From contig CATLAR010000002.1 of the NCBI GenBank assembly GCA_949878495.1, positions 1-63,289 on the forward strand: 63,289 nt of DNA. Reading direction: 5' to 3'. The first letter of the stretch is position 1; each line of letters begins with the position of its first letter. Positions 26,887 through 35,298 of the stretch are shown piece after piece. This DNA comes from an uncultured Christensenella sp. (lineage in GTDB: Bacteria; Bacillota; Clostridia; Christensenellales; Borkfalkiaceae). The notes below the pieces were generated by a model that saw only the letters and a list, made by a program, of their open reading frames with translations, was not told where the DNA came from and made no database searches. The position numbers were made by a program, and so were the translations under genes.

Positions 26887-26919
26887 AATCGGCTCTTTAA
26901 CGGAGTCGATTTTTTTTGC
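26887..26919 (+). terminator. Terminator at end of alpha operon
   Basis: aatcggctctttaacggagtcgattttttt. Confidence 0.8.
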
Positions 26920-26926
26920 ACAGGTG

Positions 26927-26954
26927 TTGACATATTTATTTTGTATGGTATAAT
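26927..26954 (+). promoter_or_regulatory. Promoter of small membrane protein
   Basis: TTGACA (26927-26932), 16 bp, TATAAT (26949-26954). Confidence 0.8.
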
Positions 26955-26986
26955 ATATATAGTAATAAAAAAAGGAGCATTTGGAA

Positions 26987-27208
26987 ATGGCATCTAGGAA
27001 AGGCGATTATTTCGGTCTTAGCTACATCGTCAGCTTGATTCTTGCTATCATTCCCTTTACCGCTTGGATTTGCGGAATGATCACGAGATTCTCCGAGGGT
27101 AAAATCGTTGCCGGTATCATTCGTATATTCGGCGGCTGGCTTATCTGGATTTTTGACTTGATCTGCATGATCGTTAGCAAGCACATTTGCAGAATTTTGC
27201 CCGTTTAA
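26987..27208 (+). CDS. Small membrane protein, two predicted TM segments
   Basis: MASRKGDYFGLSYIVSLILAIIPFTAWICGMITRFSEGKIVAGIIRIFGGWLIWIFDLICMIVSKHICRILPV; SD aaaggag; own promoter and terminator. Confidence 0.75.
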   Translation: MASRKGDYFGLSYIVSLILAIIPFTAWICGMITRFSEGKIVAGIIRIFGGWLIWIFDLICMIVSKHICRILPV

Positions 27209-27220
27209 TCAAGGACGAAA

Positions 27221-27253
27221 AAATTCCTTCGGTTGTTCCGAAGGAATTTTTTT
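27221..27253 (+). terminator. Intrinsic terminator
   Basis: aaattccttcggttgttccgaaggaattttttt. Confidence 0.9.
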
Positions 27254-27273
27254 ATTTAATAACACCTTAATAA

Positions 27274-27453
27274 AGTTCGGTAAAACACCGTTCTTTCAGG
27301 GCGGCGGTCCGATTTAAAGACGGCTGGTTGCGTTCCGGCGCTTATAACAAGGCTGAATTGGTATGTAATTTTTATACTACGGGCGATTCTACTAACAACA
27401 GTCCGACTGCTGCTTACGCCGTCCGTCCCGCGCTTCACTCGCTTACAAGTTAA
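27274..27453 (+). pseudogene. 3' remnant of a DUF6273-like domain gene
   Basis: Open frame without a start, ending FKDGWLRSGAYNKAELVCNFYTTGDSTNNSPTAAYAVRPALHSLTS*; matches the WLRS...VRPALH ends of the giant proteins. Confidence 0.7.
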
Positions 27454-27479
27454 AGTAAGTTTTCCCGTATTCCGTTATG

Positions 27480-27650
27480 CAAATCATTACGGAACAGATA
27501 AGAGTTATGAGATGAAGGGGATCGCCGTCCCGACCGAGCCGTTTTAGTTAATCGGCAAGGGCAAAACCTACTCAACCTTAACTTAACGGAGCCGCTTCAT
27601 ACGGCATCATTTAAGTTATGAGCTTGTATAAGCGGTTGAGTATTTTTTTG
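27480..27650 (+). ncRNA. Candidate structured RNA with multibranched 3' end and poly-U
   Basis: TACTCAACC (27569-27577)/GGTTGAGTA (27634-27642); TAACTTAA (27579-27586)/TTAAGTTA (27611-27618); GCCG/CGGC inner stem; TTTTTTT after. Confidence 0.45.
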
Positions 27651-27654
27651 CGCG

Positions 27655-28155
27655 TCATAAATTCTTAAATTCGAACTTCCCGTTATCGAAAAGAATATAC
27701 CCGTGCGCGCTGCCCTCTTTGGGGAGGGATACCGAGCCGGGGTTCAAATGCAAAAACCCCTCCGAACGGTCGTTGAGCGGCACGTGCGTGTGTCCCGTAA
27801 TATAAACGTCGTCCGCGCTAAGGGGCGGAACATCTCTGTGCCCGTGCGATAAGTAAATGTTTACGCCGTCGGCGTAAACGGCCGCGTAATCGGCGGTTAT
27901 CGGGAAAGGCAGAACCATTTGGTCGACCTCGCTGTCGCAATTCCCTCGCACGCAAAGAATTTCCGACTTAATTTCGCCGAGCATTTCGGCAACTGCTTTG
28001 GGGGAGTACTCGTCTGGAAGCGGGTTTCTCGGTCCGTGGTATAAAATATCCCCGAGAAGCAGAAGTTTTTCCGCGCCATCGCGCTTGTACGCCGCAATGA
28101 GTTTGCGGCACCATTTCGCCGAGCCGTGCACGTCGGAAGCAATCAAAATTTTCAT
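27655..28155 (-). CDS. yfcE: YfcE/MJ0936-family metallophosphoesterase
   Basis: MKILIASDVHGS; LLLGDILYHGPRN; VRGNCDSEVD; LSHGHR; YITGHTHVP; LNPGSVSLP. Confidence 0.92.
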   Translation of the reverse strand: MKILIASDVHGSAKWCRKLIAAYKRDGAEKLLLLGDILYHGPRNPLPDEYSPKAVAEMLGEIKSEILCVRGNCDSEVDQMVLPFPITADYAAVYADGVNIYLSHGHRDVPPLSADDVYITGHTHVPLNDRSEGFLHLNPGSVSLPKEGSAHGYILFDNGKFEFKNL

Positions 28156-28156
28156 A

Positions 28157-28951
28157 TCATTCACCCAAAATAACCTTTAATCTCTGCAAAACTCCGTGTT
28201 CCGCGTTTGACGGAATGCGGTTTTTAACTATCTTTTTAATGCCCTCGAACGCGTTTTCCGTCACGAACGGACGCCCGCATACGGACAGCATTTCCACGTC
28301 GTTCATATGGTCGCCGTAAGCCTCGCATTCGTCGGCGGCAACGCCAGCGGCTTGCATAAGCGCGGCAAGCGCCTTGCCCTTGTCGGCTTCGGAAGTAGAA
28401 ACGTCCAGCCAATCGTTGCCGGAAACTATCGTGCGCAAGCCCGTAAGCCGAGGGGCAAGCAACGGTCCGCCGTGCAACGCACAGGGCGGCTGTTTGTCCC
28501 ACACCGATATTTTCAGCACGCTTTCCGTGCGCGCGATTTCGTCAAGATCGGCTACATTTTTCGTGCTCGAATACGAGCCGTGCACCCGCGCTATAAATTC
28601 CTCGTCGTCGTCCTCGTAATAGGAACATTCGGCGCACGAAAGAAGCGGGAACAGCCCGTCCGCGCCGCGTATGACTTTCAGCGCGCGCATAACGTCGCCG
28701 CCGTCCGTAGGGTTGACGTAAATGATTTTTCCGCCGTATTTCACCAGCCCGCCGTTTTCAGCGATAATGGCTATTTTATCGAGCACGGGCGCAAACAGAG
28801 CTTCAAGGTTGGGTAGCTGTCTGCCGCTTGCGGGCGTGAACAGCACGCCCTTTTCGTGTAGTTTTTCAATGGCTTCGAAAATGCCGTCCGGCAGAGTGCG
28901 CTCGGGCGTGAGCAACGTGCCGTCGAGGTCGGAAGCTATAAGTTTTATCAT
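28157..28951 (-). CDS. Cof-type HAD-superfamily hydrolase
   Basis: MIKLIASDLDGTLLTPERTLP; DKGKALAALMQAAGVAADECEAYGDHMNDVEML. Confidence 0.93.
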   Translation of the reverse strand: MIKLIASDLDGTLLTPERTLPDGIFEAIEKLHEKGVLFTPASGRQLPNLEALFAPVLDKIAIIAENGGLVKYGGKIIYVNPTDGGDVMRALKVIRGADGLFPLLSCAECSYYEDDDEEFIARVHGSYSSTKNVADLDEIARTESVLKISVWDKQPPCALHGGPLLAPRLTGLRTIVSGNDWLDVSTSEADKGKALAALMQAAGVAADECEAYGDHMNDVEMLSVCGRPFVTENAFEGIKKIVKNRIPSNAEHGVLQRLKVILGE

Positions 28952-28957
28952 ACTCCG

Positions 28958-28986
28958 ATTATACCGCGTTTCGGCGCGGTTGTCAA
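28958..28986 (-). promoter_or_regulatory. Promoter of the HAD/yfcE pair
   Basis: Minus strand TTGACA, 17 bp, TATAAT, then only 6 nt to ATG. Confidence 0.8.
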
Positions 28987-28996
28987 CGCGGAGGGG

Positions 28997-30418
28997 CTAA
29001 ATGAGCGGCGCGAAAAAGCGCAGCAAAAAGCCGAGCACGCCTTTGCGCTTAGTCGGCGTAATCTGCGCGGAAAGCGCTAAACATTGGTTGAAATCGTTTA
29101 AAATCTCGTCGCAGACCGTGCCCGAAAGCATTACGCCGCATTCGTAATTGAAGTGGAATGAGCGGAAATCGAAGTTATAACTTCCCATAAACGCGTTACC
29201 GTCGCAGATTACGCATTTGGCATGCATAAACCCCGGCGAATATTCGTAAAATTTAACGCCGCTCGGCGCAAGGCTTGCGGCAAACGCCCGCGATACCGCA
29301 AACGCGTATTTTTTATCGGGAACGTGCGGGATAATCACCCTTACGTCTACGCCGCGTCGCGCGGCGAACGTAAGCGCCGCCGCCGTTTTTTCGCTCACGC
29401 AGAAGTATGGAGTGAGCACGCACACCCGTGTTTGAGCCGAATGTATCGCGTTGACCAACAGGTCCTCGCAAAACGCTTTCGCGCACGGGCTGTCGTAATA
29501 GGGCAGACAGGGCGTTTCTTCGGGCGCGATTTTCGGCGCGGACATCTCGTGCGAGCCGTTCCATACCGAGAGGAACATACCCTCGAAAATCTTCGCCGCG
29601 CTACCGTGCAACGCCACGCCCGTATCTTTCCAGAACCCGTGCGGGCTGGTGAGGTTTACGTATTCGTCGGCGAGGTTTACCCCGCCCGTGAACGCGGTTT
29701 TGCCGTCTACGACTATGATTTTGCGGTGGTCGCGCACGTTGATTTTCGAATGCGGCAGGGGCGTGAGGCGGTGAAAAGTCTTTACTTCGCCCAGCGATTT
29801 AAGCCTTTTTACGTCGCGTTTGGACAGTCTGAACGCCGAACCCACGCCGTCGAAAATAATCTTTATTTCCGCACCGTTTTTCTTTGCCTGTTCGAGCGAC
29901 TGCATTATCGTGTTCATTAAATGCCCCGCGGATATGATGAAAAACTCGATATATACGCTTTTTTTCGCGTTTTTTATCGAGACTTGCGCGGCGTTCCAGA
30001 ACTCGCTGCCCGTAGGGAAATAGGTTGCGTTCGCATATCCCGCCGCGCACGTTCCGCAAAGTTCGCCCGCGGCGGAGGAAAGCCCGTTTTTCGCGCCGTC
30101 CGTCACCGTCAGAACGCCGTAGGGCTTGCGCGGCAGCGAGGCGATAAGATAGACCAGCGCGCCCGCGACGGGCAACGCCGCTATAAACACCATCCACACG
30201 AGTTTTATTTCGGGGCAGCCCTTGCGCGCGAAGAGGATTACGGAGGAAATTGCCGAGAGCAGCCAGACGAGCAAAAGCGCCGCCGCGAGGTTTATCAGCG
30301 ACGGAATAAACAGGCATAAAAAAATAATTGCGGCAAACTGTGCCGCAATTAACGAAATTATCCAGAAATTCAATTTAAAGAAGGGTAAATTGCGCATAGG
30401 TTTTATGCGCGGGCTCAA
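28997..30418 (-). CDS. cls: Cardiolipin synthase-like phospholipase D family protein
   Basis: Two TM segments, two HxK motifs: HSKINVRDHRKIIVVDGKTAFTGGVNLADEY and HAKCVICDGNAFMGSYNFDFRSF. Confidence 0.93.
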   Translation of the reverse strand: MSPRIKPMRNLPFFKLNFWIISLIAAQFAAIIFLCLFIPSLINLAAALLLVWLLSAISSVILFARKGCPEIKLVWMVFIAALPVAGALVYLIASLPRKPYGVLTVTDGAKNGLSSAAGELCGTCAAGYANATYFPTGSEFWNAAQVSIKNAKKSVYIEFFIISAGHLMNTIMQSLEQAKKNGAEIKIIFDGVGSAFRLSKRDVKRLKSLGEVKTFHRLTPLPHSKINVRDHRKIIVVDGKTAFTGGVNLADEYVNLTSPHGFWKDTGVALHGSAAKIFEGMFLSVWNGSHEMSAPKIAPEETPCLPYYDSPCAKAFCEDLLVNAIHSAQTRVCVLTPYFCVSEKTAAALTFAARRGVDVRVIIPHVPDKKYAFAVSRAFAASLAPSGVKFYEYSPGFMHAKCVICDGNAFMGSYNFDFRSFHFNYECGVMLSGTVCDEILNDFNQCLALSAQITPTKRKGVLGFLLRFFAPLI

Positions 30419-31434
30419 AGAATCATTTTAAATACCGTCAGTTTGTTCTGGTATTTAGCGCGGTTTTCGCAAAACTCGTTCAAAATTTTGACGGGATCGT
30501 ACTCGGAAAGGACTTCCTTTTCAAACGGTTGCAGGTTGACCGCGTTATGCACGAGCATATTTATTACCGTGTTCGTGTAATCGTAAGCGTAAGCAACGCT
30601 CGTCACCGTCATATTTTTGCTTATTATATCGCTTGCCGAAAGCGAAGCGTTCATAAGCGAGTTAAAACACAGCACAACGGTTTTGCAGTCCCCTATGACG
30701 TCTTTTACGATTGAAAGGGGTAAAGGCGAAGTCGCGCAATACACCGCCGCGTCGCACATGTTGCCGCCCGTCGCGTTTACGAGGTTGGTTTTAAGCTCGT
30801 CGTCGGCGGGGAAAGCGTAATAAACGCCGCATTTTTTGGCTCTTTCGAGGTTCGCGGGGTTGTTATCTATGCAAATAGGCACTACCTTATGGTATAAAAG
30901 CACCTGCGCGATTAAAAGACCCGCCAAATCCGCGCCGATAACGGCGACTCTCTGACCCGCGGAGAGATTTAGTTTGTCGTAGGTATTTTCTGCAATTCCT
31001 ATTTTTTCTATGCACAAAGCGTAGTTTATGTCCACGGAATCGGGCAGGGGAGAAACGTCTTCCTGCTCGCACACCACGAAATCGCGCATAAACCCGTCGA
31101 AGTCCTTGCCTGCGGAAATGCAGGAAGTGCATTCTTTGGACTTTCCGCTCTTACAAGCGAGGCACTCGCCGCACGCGCGCGTGGGTTGGAGATATACGCG
31201 CATGCCTTTTTCTATTCCGTAGCATTTTTCGCCGACTTCGGTAACTATGCCGATAGCCGCTCTGCCGAGAATTTTGGGATACTTCGCGGATATCTTGCCC
31301 TCGTACAAAAGAGCGTCGGTTTCGGTCAAAAGCAGGTGCGAAACCTTGACTTTTACCTGTGTGGGTGAAGAAATGCTTACGCTTTGGGGTTCGTTGACAA
31401 GCGTTTTAACGCCTTTTAGGATCCAACTTTCCAT
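30415..31434 (-). CDS. Zinc-containing medium-chain alcohol dehydrogenase family protein
   Basis: CGECLACKSGKSKECTSC zinc cluster; GQRVAVIGADLAGLLIAQVL. Confidence 0.82.
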   Translation of the reverse strand: MESWILKGVKTLVNEPQSVSISSPTQVKVKVSHLLLTETDALLYEGKISAKYPKILGRAAIGIVTEVGEKCYGIEKGMRVYLQPTRACGECLACKSGKSKECTSCISAGKDFDGFMRDFVVCEQEDVSPLPDSVDINYALCIEKIGIAENTYDKLNLSAGQRVAVIGADLAGLLIAQVLLYHKVVPICIDNNPANLERAKKCGVYYAFPADDELKTNLVNATGGNMCDAAVYCATSPLPLSIVKDVIGDCKTVVLCFNSLMNASLSASDIISKNMTVTSVAYAYDYTNTVINMLVHNAVNLQPFEKEVLSEYDPVKILNEFCENRAKYQNKLTVFKMIL

Positions 31435-31566
31435 AAGTACTATGCATTATACGCCAAATAAACGCGATTTGCAACTGTTTTTCGGCGATTGAACGAAAAT
31501 TGCGGACGCGCCCCCGTCGGCGCCGGCTGCAAACAATTATTTTTTCGCTTTAAAGCCGAAAATTAA

Positions 31567-31595
31567 TTGACTATAATTTTCCGTTGTTATATAAT
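31567..31595 (+). promoter_or_regulatory. Promoter upstream of rpmE
   Basis: TTGACT (31567-31572), 17 bp, TATAAT (31590-31595). Confidence 0.75.
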
Positions 31596-31655
31596 AGTAG
31601 AGCTAACTATGGATTTTAGAGAGCCGAAATTATAATTTAAGCGAGGTGAATAGAT

Positions 31656-31859
31656 ATGAAACCCGAGATACATCCCGATTATCACGAGGTCGACGTCGTT
31701 TGCGCGTGCGGAGCCACGTTCAAAACGGGTACCACGAAAAAGGTAGAAACGTTAAAGGTCGATATCTGCAACAAATGCCACCCCTTCTTCACGGGCAAGC
31801 AGAAGTTGGTAGATACGGGCGGCCGTGTTGAAAAGTTCAACAAAAAGTACAATCTGTAA
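31656..31859 (+). CDS. rpmE: 50S ribosomal protein L31 (zinc-binding form)
   Basis: [29 protein letters not shown]...[26 protein letters not shown]. Confidence 0.98.
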   Translation: MKPEIHPDYHEVDVVCACGATFKTGTTKKVETLKVDICNKCHPFFTGKQKLVDTGGRVEKFNKKYNL

Positions 31860-31960
31860 TCCCGAAGCTCCAAATTCGTTTGGAGCTTTATTGCTAATAG
31901 GTTGAGTTTTATTATCGGGGATTGCCGCAAGGGCAATTCAAAGCGGTTGGAATCGGTATA

Positions 31961-33808
31961 ATGTCAGACAAGAAAGAAAAGAAAACTAAAAAATGCGGAA
32001 CTTACGTCGGCGGTCAGGCGGTTATTGAAGGCGTTATGATGATGGGCAAGACGTGTACGGCAACCGCCGTGCGCGACCCTAGCGGCGACGTCCAGCTCGA
32101 AGCCCAGCGCATTAAAAGAAGCCCCGCCGTTAAAAAAGCGTCGAAAATTCCCTTCGTGCGCGGAATAGTCAACCTCGTTTCGTCCCTGATTACGGGTACG
32201 AAAATTTTGATGCGCTCAGCCGCGGTTTACGGCGACGACGAAGAAGAGGGCGGAAAAATCCAGAAGTGGCTCGCCGAAAAGTTCAAAGTCAGCGCAATGG
32301 ACGTTGTGTCGATTATCTCCGTAATTCTCGGCGTTGCGCTCGCGGTGGGCATTTTTATTTTCATTCCCCGCCTTATCAGCGACGCGGTTATGAAGTTCAT
32401 TCCCGCCGAACACGCGGCGGCTTACGAATGGGTCAGGTACGTGCTTTTAGGCGTGCTCAAACTCGCCATTTTCGTGGGGTATCTCGCGCTTATACTGCTT
32501 TTAAAGGATATCCGCAGGTTATACCAGTACCACGGCGCGGAGCATAAGACCATCAACGCTTACGAGCACGGGCTGGAACTCACCGTCGAAAACGTGCGCG
32601 CAAGTTCGCGCATTCACGACAGATGCGGCACGTCCTTTCTGTTTATAGTGCTTTTCGTCAATATCGTCATAATTTCGGTCGTGACCTGGGCGTTCAAGCA
32701 CTATCTTTTACCCGACTATAACAACAGAATAGTTCTGTTTTTCATTAATATAGCCATAGAACTCGTGCTTTTGCCGCTTATCGCGGGAGTTTCTTACGAA
32801 ACGCTTAAATTTCTGGCTAAGTTCGACAATAAGTTCGTAAACTTTTTCAAAGCGCCGGGAATGCTTTTGCAGAAGACTATGACTACGCGCGAGCCAGACG
32901 ACGAAATGATAGAGGTTGCTATTACGGCTTTCAACAAAGTTCTGGAAATGGACGCCGACGAGAGCGTGCCCGAAACGACTTTCGTCACCGGCGGCATACT
33001 CTCCAAAATGCTTTCGAAAACCAAAGAACAGTTTGCCGAAAAGGGTATCGACGAGAGCGACGCCGAATGGATATATTCTATAGTTCTCGGCGTAAAACGC
33101 AGCGAACTTGCGCACGAACGCACGGTTAAGCCCTCGGAAAGCAAAAAAATACGTGAAATAAGCGAAAAACGCCTTGCGGGCAGACCGCTTTGGTACATAA
33201 TCGGCGACACGGAATTTTACGGTTGTAAAATCAAGGTCGACGAGCGCGCGCTCATTCCCCGCCCCGAAACGGAAATTCTTGCCGAAAGCGTAGTAAAAAG
33301 CGCGGAAGAGGGCGATAAAATTCTCGATATGTGCACGGGTTCGGGCTGTATCGCTGTTTCCGTGGCTAAAGCTCTCCGTAAAAAGCATTGTACGGTAACG
33401 GCGGCGGACCTTTCGGACGCGGCCATAATGCTCGCTCGGGAAAACGCGCGGCTCAACGACGTAAACGTCACTTTCGTGCAGAGCGATTTGTTTTCCAACG
33501 TGCGCGGACGGTTTAACATAATCGTGTGCAACCCGCCCTATATCAAGAGCGGCGAAATTCCCTATATTCAGAAGGAAGTGCGCGAGTACGAACCGCGCGT
33601 CGCTCTCGACGGCGGCGACGACGGGCTGGATTTCTACCGCAGAATCGCCGAAAACGTGAGGAGTTATCTTGCCAAAGACGGAATGCTGATAATGGAATGC
33701 GGCGAAGGTCAGGCTAACGATATATTGCAGATTTTCCACAAGCGCGACTACGCAATCGTTTTGAAGGATCTGGCGGGCGTAGACAGGTTTGTAAAAATCG
33801 CGTTTTAA
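31961..33808 (+). CDS. prmC: Fusion of DUF1385 (YqhQ-like) and PrmC release-factor glutamine methyltransferase
   Basis: GGQAVIEGVMMMG, YHGAEHKTINAYEHG, SRIHDRCGTSF (DUF1385); GSGCIAVSVAK, NPPYIKSGE (PrmC). Confidence 0.92.
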   Translation: MSDKKEKKTKKCGTYVGGQAVIEGVMMMGKTCTATAVRDPSGDVQLEAQRIKRSPAVKKASKIPFVRGIVNLVSSLITGTKILMRSAAVYGDDEEEGGKIQKWLAEKFKVSAMDVVSIISVILGVALAVGIFIFIPRLISDAVMKFIPAEHAAAYEWVRYVLLGVLKLAIFVGYLALILLLKDIRRLYQYHGAEHKTINAYEHGLELTVENVRASSRIHDRCGTSFLFIVLFVNIVIISVVTWAFKHYLLPDYNNRIVLFFINIAIELVLLPLIAGVSYETLKFLAKFDNKFVNFFKAPGMLLQKTMTTREPDDEMIEVAITAFNKVLEMDADESVPETTFVTGGILSKMLSKTKEQFAEKGIDESDAEWIYSIVLGVKRSELAHERTVKPSESKKIREISEKRLAGRPLWYIIGDTEFYGCKIKVDERALIPRPETEILAESVVKSAEEGDKILDMCTGSGCIAVSVAKALRKKHCTVTAADLSDAAIMLARENARLNDVNVTFVQSDLFSNVRGRFNIIVCNPPYIKSGEIPYIQKEVREYEPRVALDGGDDGLDFYRRIAENVRSYLAKDGMLIMECGEGQANDILQIFHKRDYAIVLKDLAGVDRFVKIAF

Positions 33809-33814
33809 TTGAAT

Positions 33815-34885
33815 ATGATTGAAAAGTTAAAGGATATTTACCGCAGATACGAAGAGCTTACCGCAAAACTCAGCGACCCCGCCGTTATTTCGGACAACGC
33901 CGAGTACACCAAGGCGGCGAAAGCGCAGTCGGAATTGGCCGAAACGGCGCAGAAATACGAGGAATACCGCGGGGTAGAGCTTCGCAAGACTCAGGCGGAA
34001 GAGGCTTTGGGGACGGAAACCGATCCCGAAATGAAGGAACTCTTGTACGCCGAGATCGAGGACTGCAAAAAGGAGCTTGCGGGGCTTACGGAAGAGCTTA
34101 AAATTCTGCTTTTGCCCAAGGACAAGAACGACGACAGGAACTGTATAGTCGAAATTCGCGGCGGCGCGGGCGGCGAAGAAGCCGCGCTGTTTGCATACGA
34201 GCTTTACAGAATGTACCTAAATTATTGCGAGAAACACCGCCTCAGAGCAGAGCTTGTGGACATAAACGAAACGGAGCTTGGCGGGATAAAGGAAGTCGTT
34301 TTCAACGTCAACGGCAGGGACGCGTACAAGCGGCTCAAATTCGAGAGCGGCGTTCACCGCGTTCAGCGCGTGCCCGAAACGGAATCGCAGGGGCGCGTGC
34401 ATACCTCGACGGCTACGGTAGCCGTTCTGCCCGAAGCGGAGGACGTGGACGTCGAAATCAGGGACGAGGATATCCGCGTGGACGTTTACCGTTCGTCGGG
34501 CGCTGGCGGGCAGAAGGTCAACAAAACCGAAACGGCGATACGCATTACGCATTTCCCCACGGGCTTGGTTGTCACCTGTCAGGACGAGAGAAGCCAGCTC
34601 AAAAACAAGGACAAGGCGTTCAAAGTGCTGCGGTCGCGTTTGTACGACTATTACAGTTCGCAAAACCGCTCGGCTTACGACGAGCACAGGAAGAGCCTCG
34701 TCGGCACGGGCGACAGAAGCGAGCGCATCCGCACGTATAATTTCCCGCAGGGGCGCGTGACCGACCACAGAATAGGTTTGTCGCAGTATAATCTCAACGA
34801 GTTTATAATGGGCGATATCGACGGTATGATAGAGGCTCTGACCATTGCCGACCGCGAGAGAATGCTTGCGGGCGGGGACGAGTGA
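33815..34885 (+). CDS. prfA: Peptide chain release factor 1
   Basis: EIRGGAGGEEAALFA; GVHRVQRVPETESQGRVHTSTATV; YRSSGAGGQKVNKTETAIRITH GGQ motif. Confidence 0.99.
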   Translation: MIEKLKDIYRRYEELTAKLSDPAVISDNAEYTKAAKAQSELAETAQKYEEYRGVELRKTQAEEALGTETDPEMKELLYAEIEDCKKELAGLTEELKILLLPKDKNDDRNCIVEIRGGAGGEEAALFAYELYRMYLNYCEKHRLRAELVDINETELGGIKEVVFNVNGRDAYKRLKFESGVHRVQRVPETESQGRVHTSTATVAVLPEAEDVDVEIRDEDIRVDVYRSSGAGGQKVNKTETAIRITHFPTGLVVTCQDERSQLKNKDKAFKVLRSRLYDYYSSQNRSAYDEHRKSLVGTGDRSERIRTYNFPQGRVTDHRIGLSQYNLNEFIMGDIDGMIEALTIADRERMLAGGDE

Positions 34886-34898
34886 GGCGTGTTTTAAT

Positions 34899-35261
34899 AT
34901 GAAACGCAATAAATCGGCAGAAGATTATCTTGAATGCATACTGCTTTTATCGCGGGAAAACGAGTTCGTGCACAGGGTTGACGTGGCGAGAAAGGTGGGA
35001 GTATCCCAGCCTGCCGTGCAGAAAGCCGTTAAAATTTTGCAGCACGGCGGTTTAGTCGAATGCGACGGTCTGCATATTTATCTTACCGCCGCGGGCGAGA
35101 GGTACGCTTCGCGCGTGTACGAGCGGCACTGCATTATCCGCGACTTTTTAAAAATGCACGGAGTAGACGCGATTGACGCGGACGACGACGCTTGCGAAAT
35201 GGAGCACGTAGTTTCAGAAGCGACTTTTGAAATGATGAAAAATTTCGTAAATAAAAAATAA
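34899..35261 (+). CDS. DtxR/MntR-type metal-dependent transcriptional regulator
   Basis: KSAEDYLECILLLSRENEFVHRVDVARKVGVSQPAVQKAVKIL; EMEHVVSEATFEMM. Confidence 0.88.
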   Translation: MKRNKSAEDYLECILLLSRENEFVHRVDVARKVGVSQPAVQKAVKILQHGGLVECDGLHIYLTAAGERYASRVYERHCIIRDFLKMHGVDAIDADDDACEMEHVVSEATFEMMKNFVNKK

Positions 35262-35298
35262 ACGGCGTCAGCCGTTTATTTTTTTAACTTAAAGTATT

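Noticed and set aside
31951-31962. TATAAT overlapping the start codon of the DUF1385-PrmC fusion as a promoter
   Set aside because: A -10 element overlapping ATG cannot initiate upstream of that start; likely coincidental, or the true start is elsewhere
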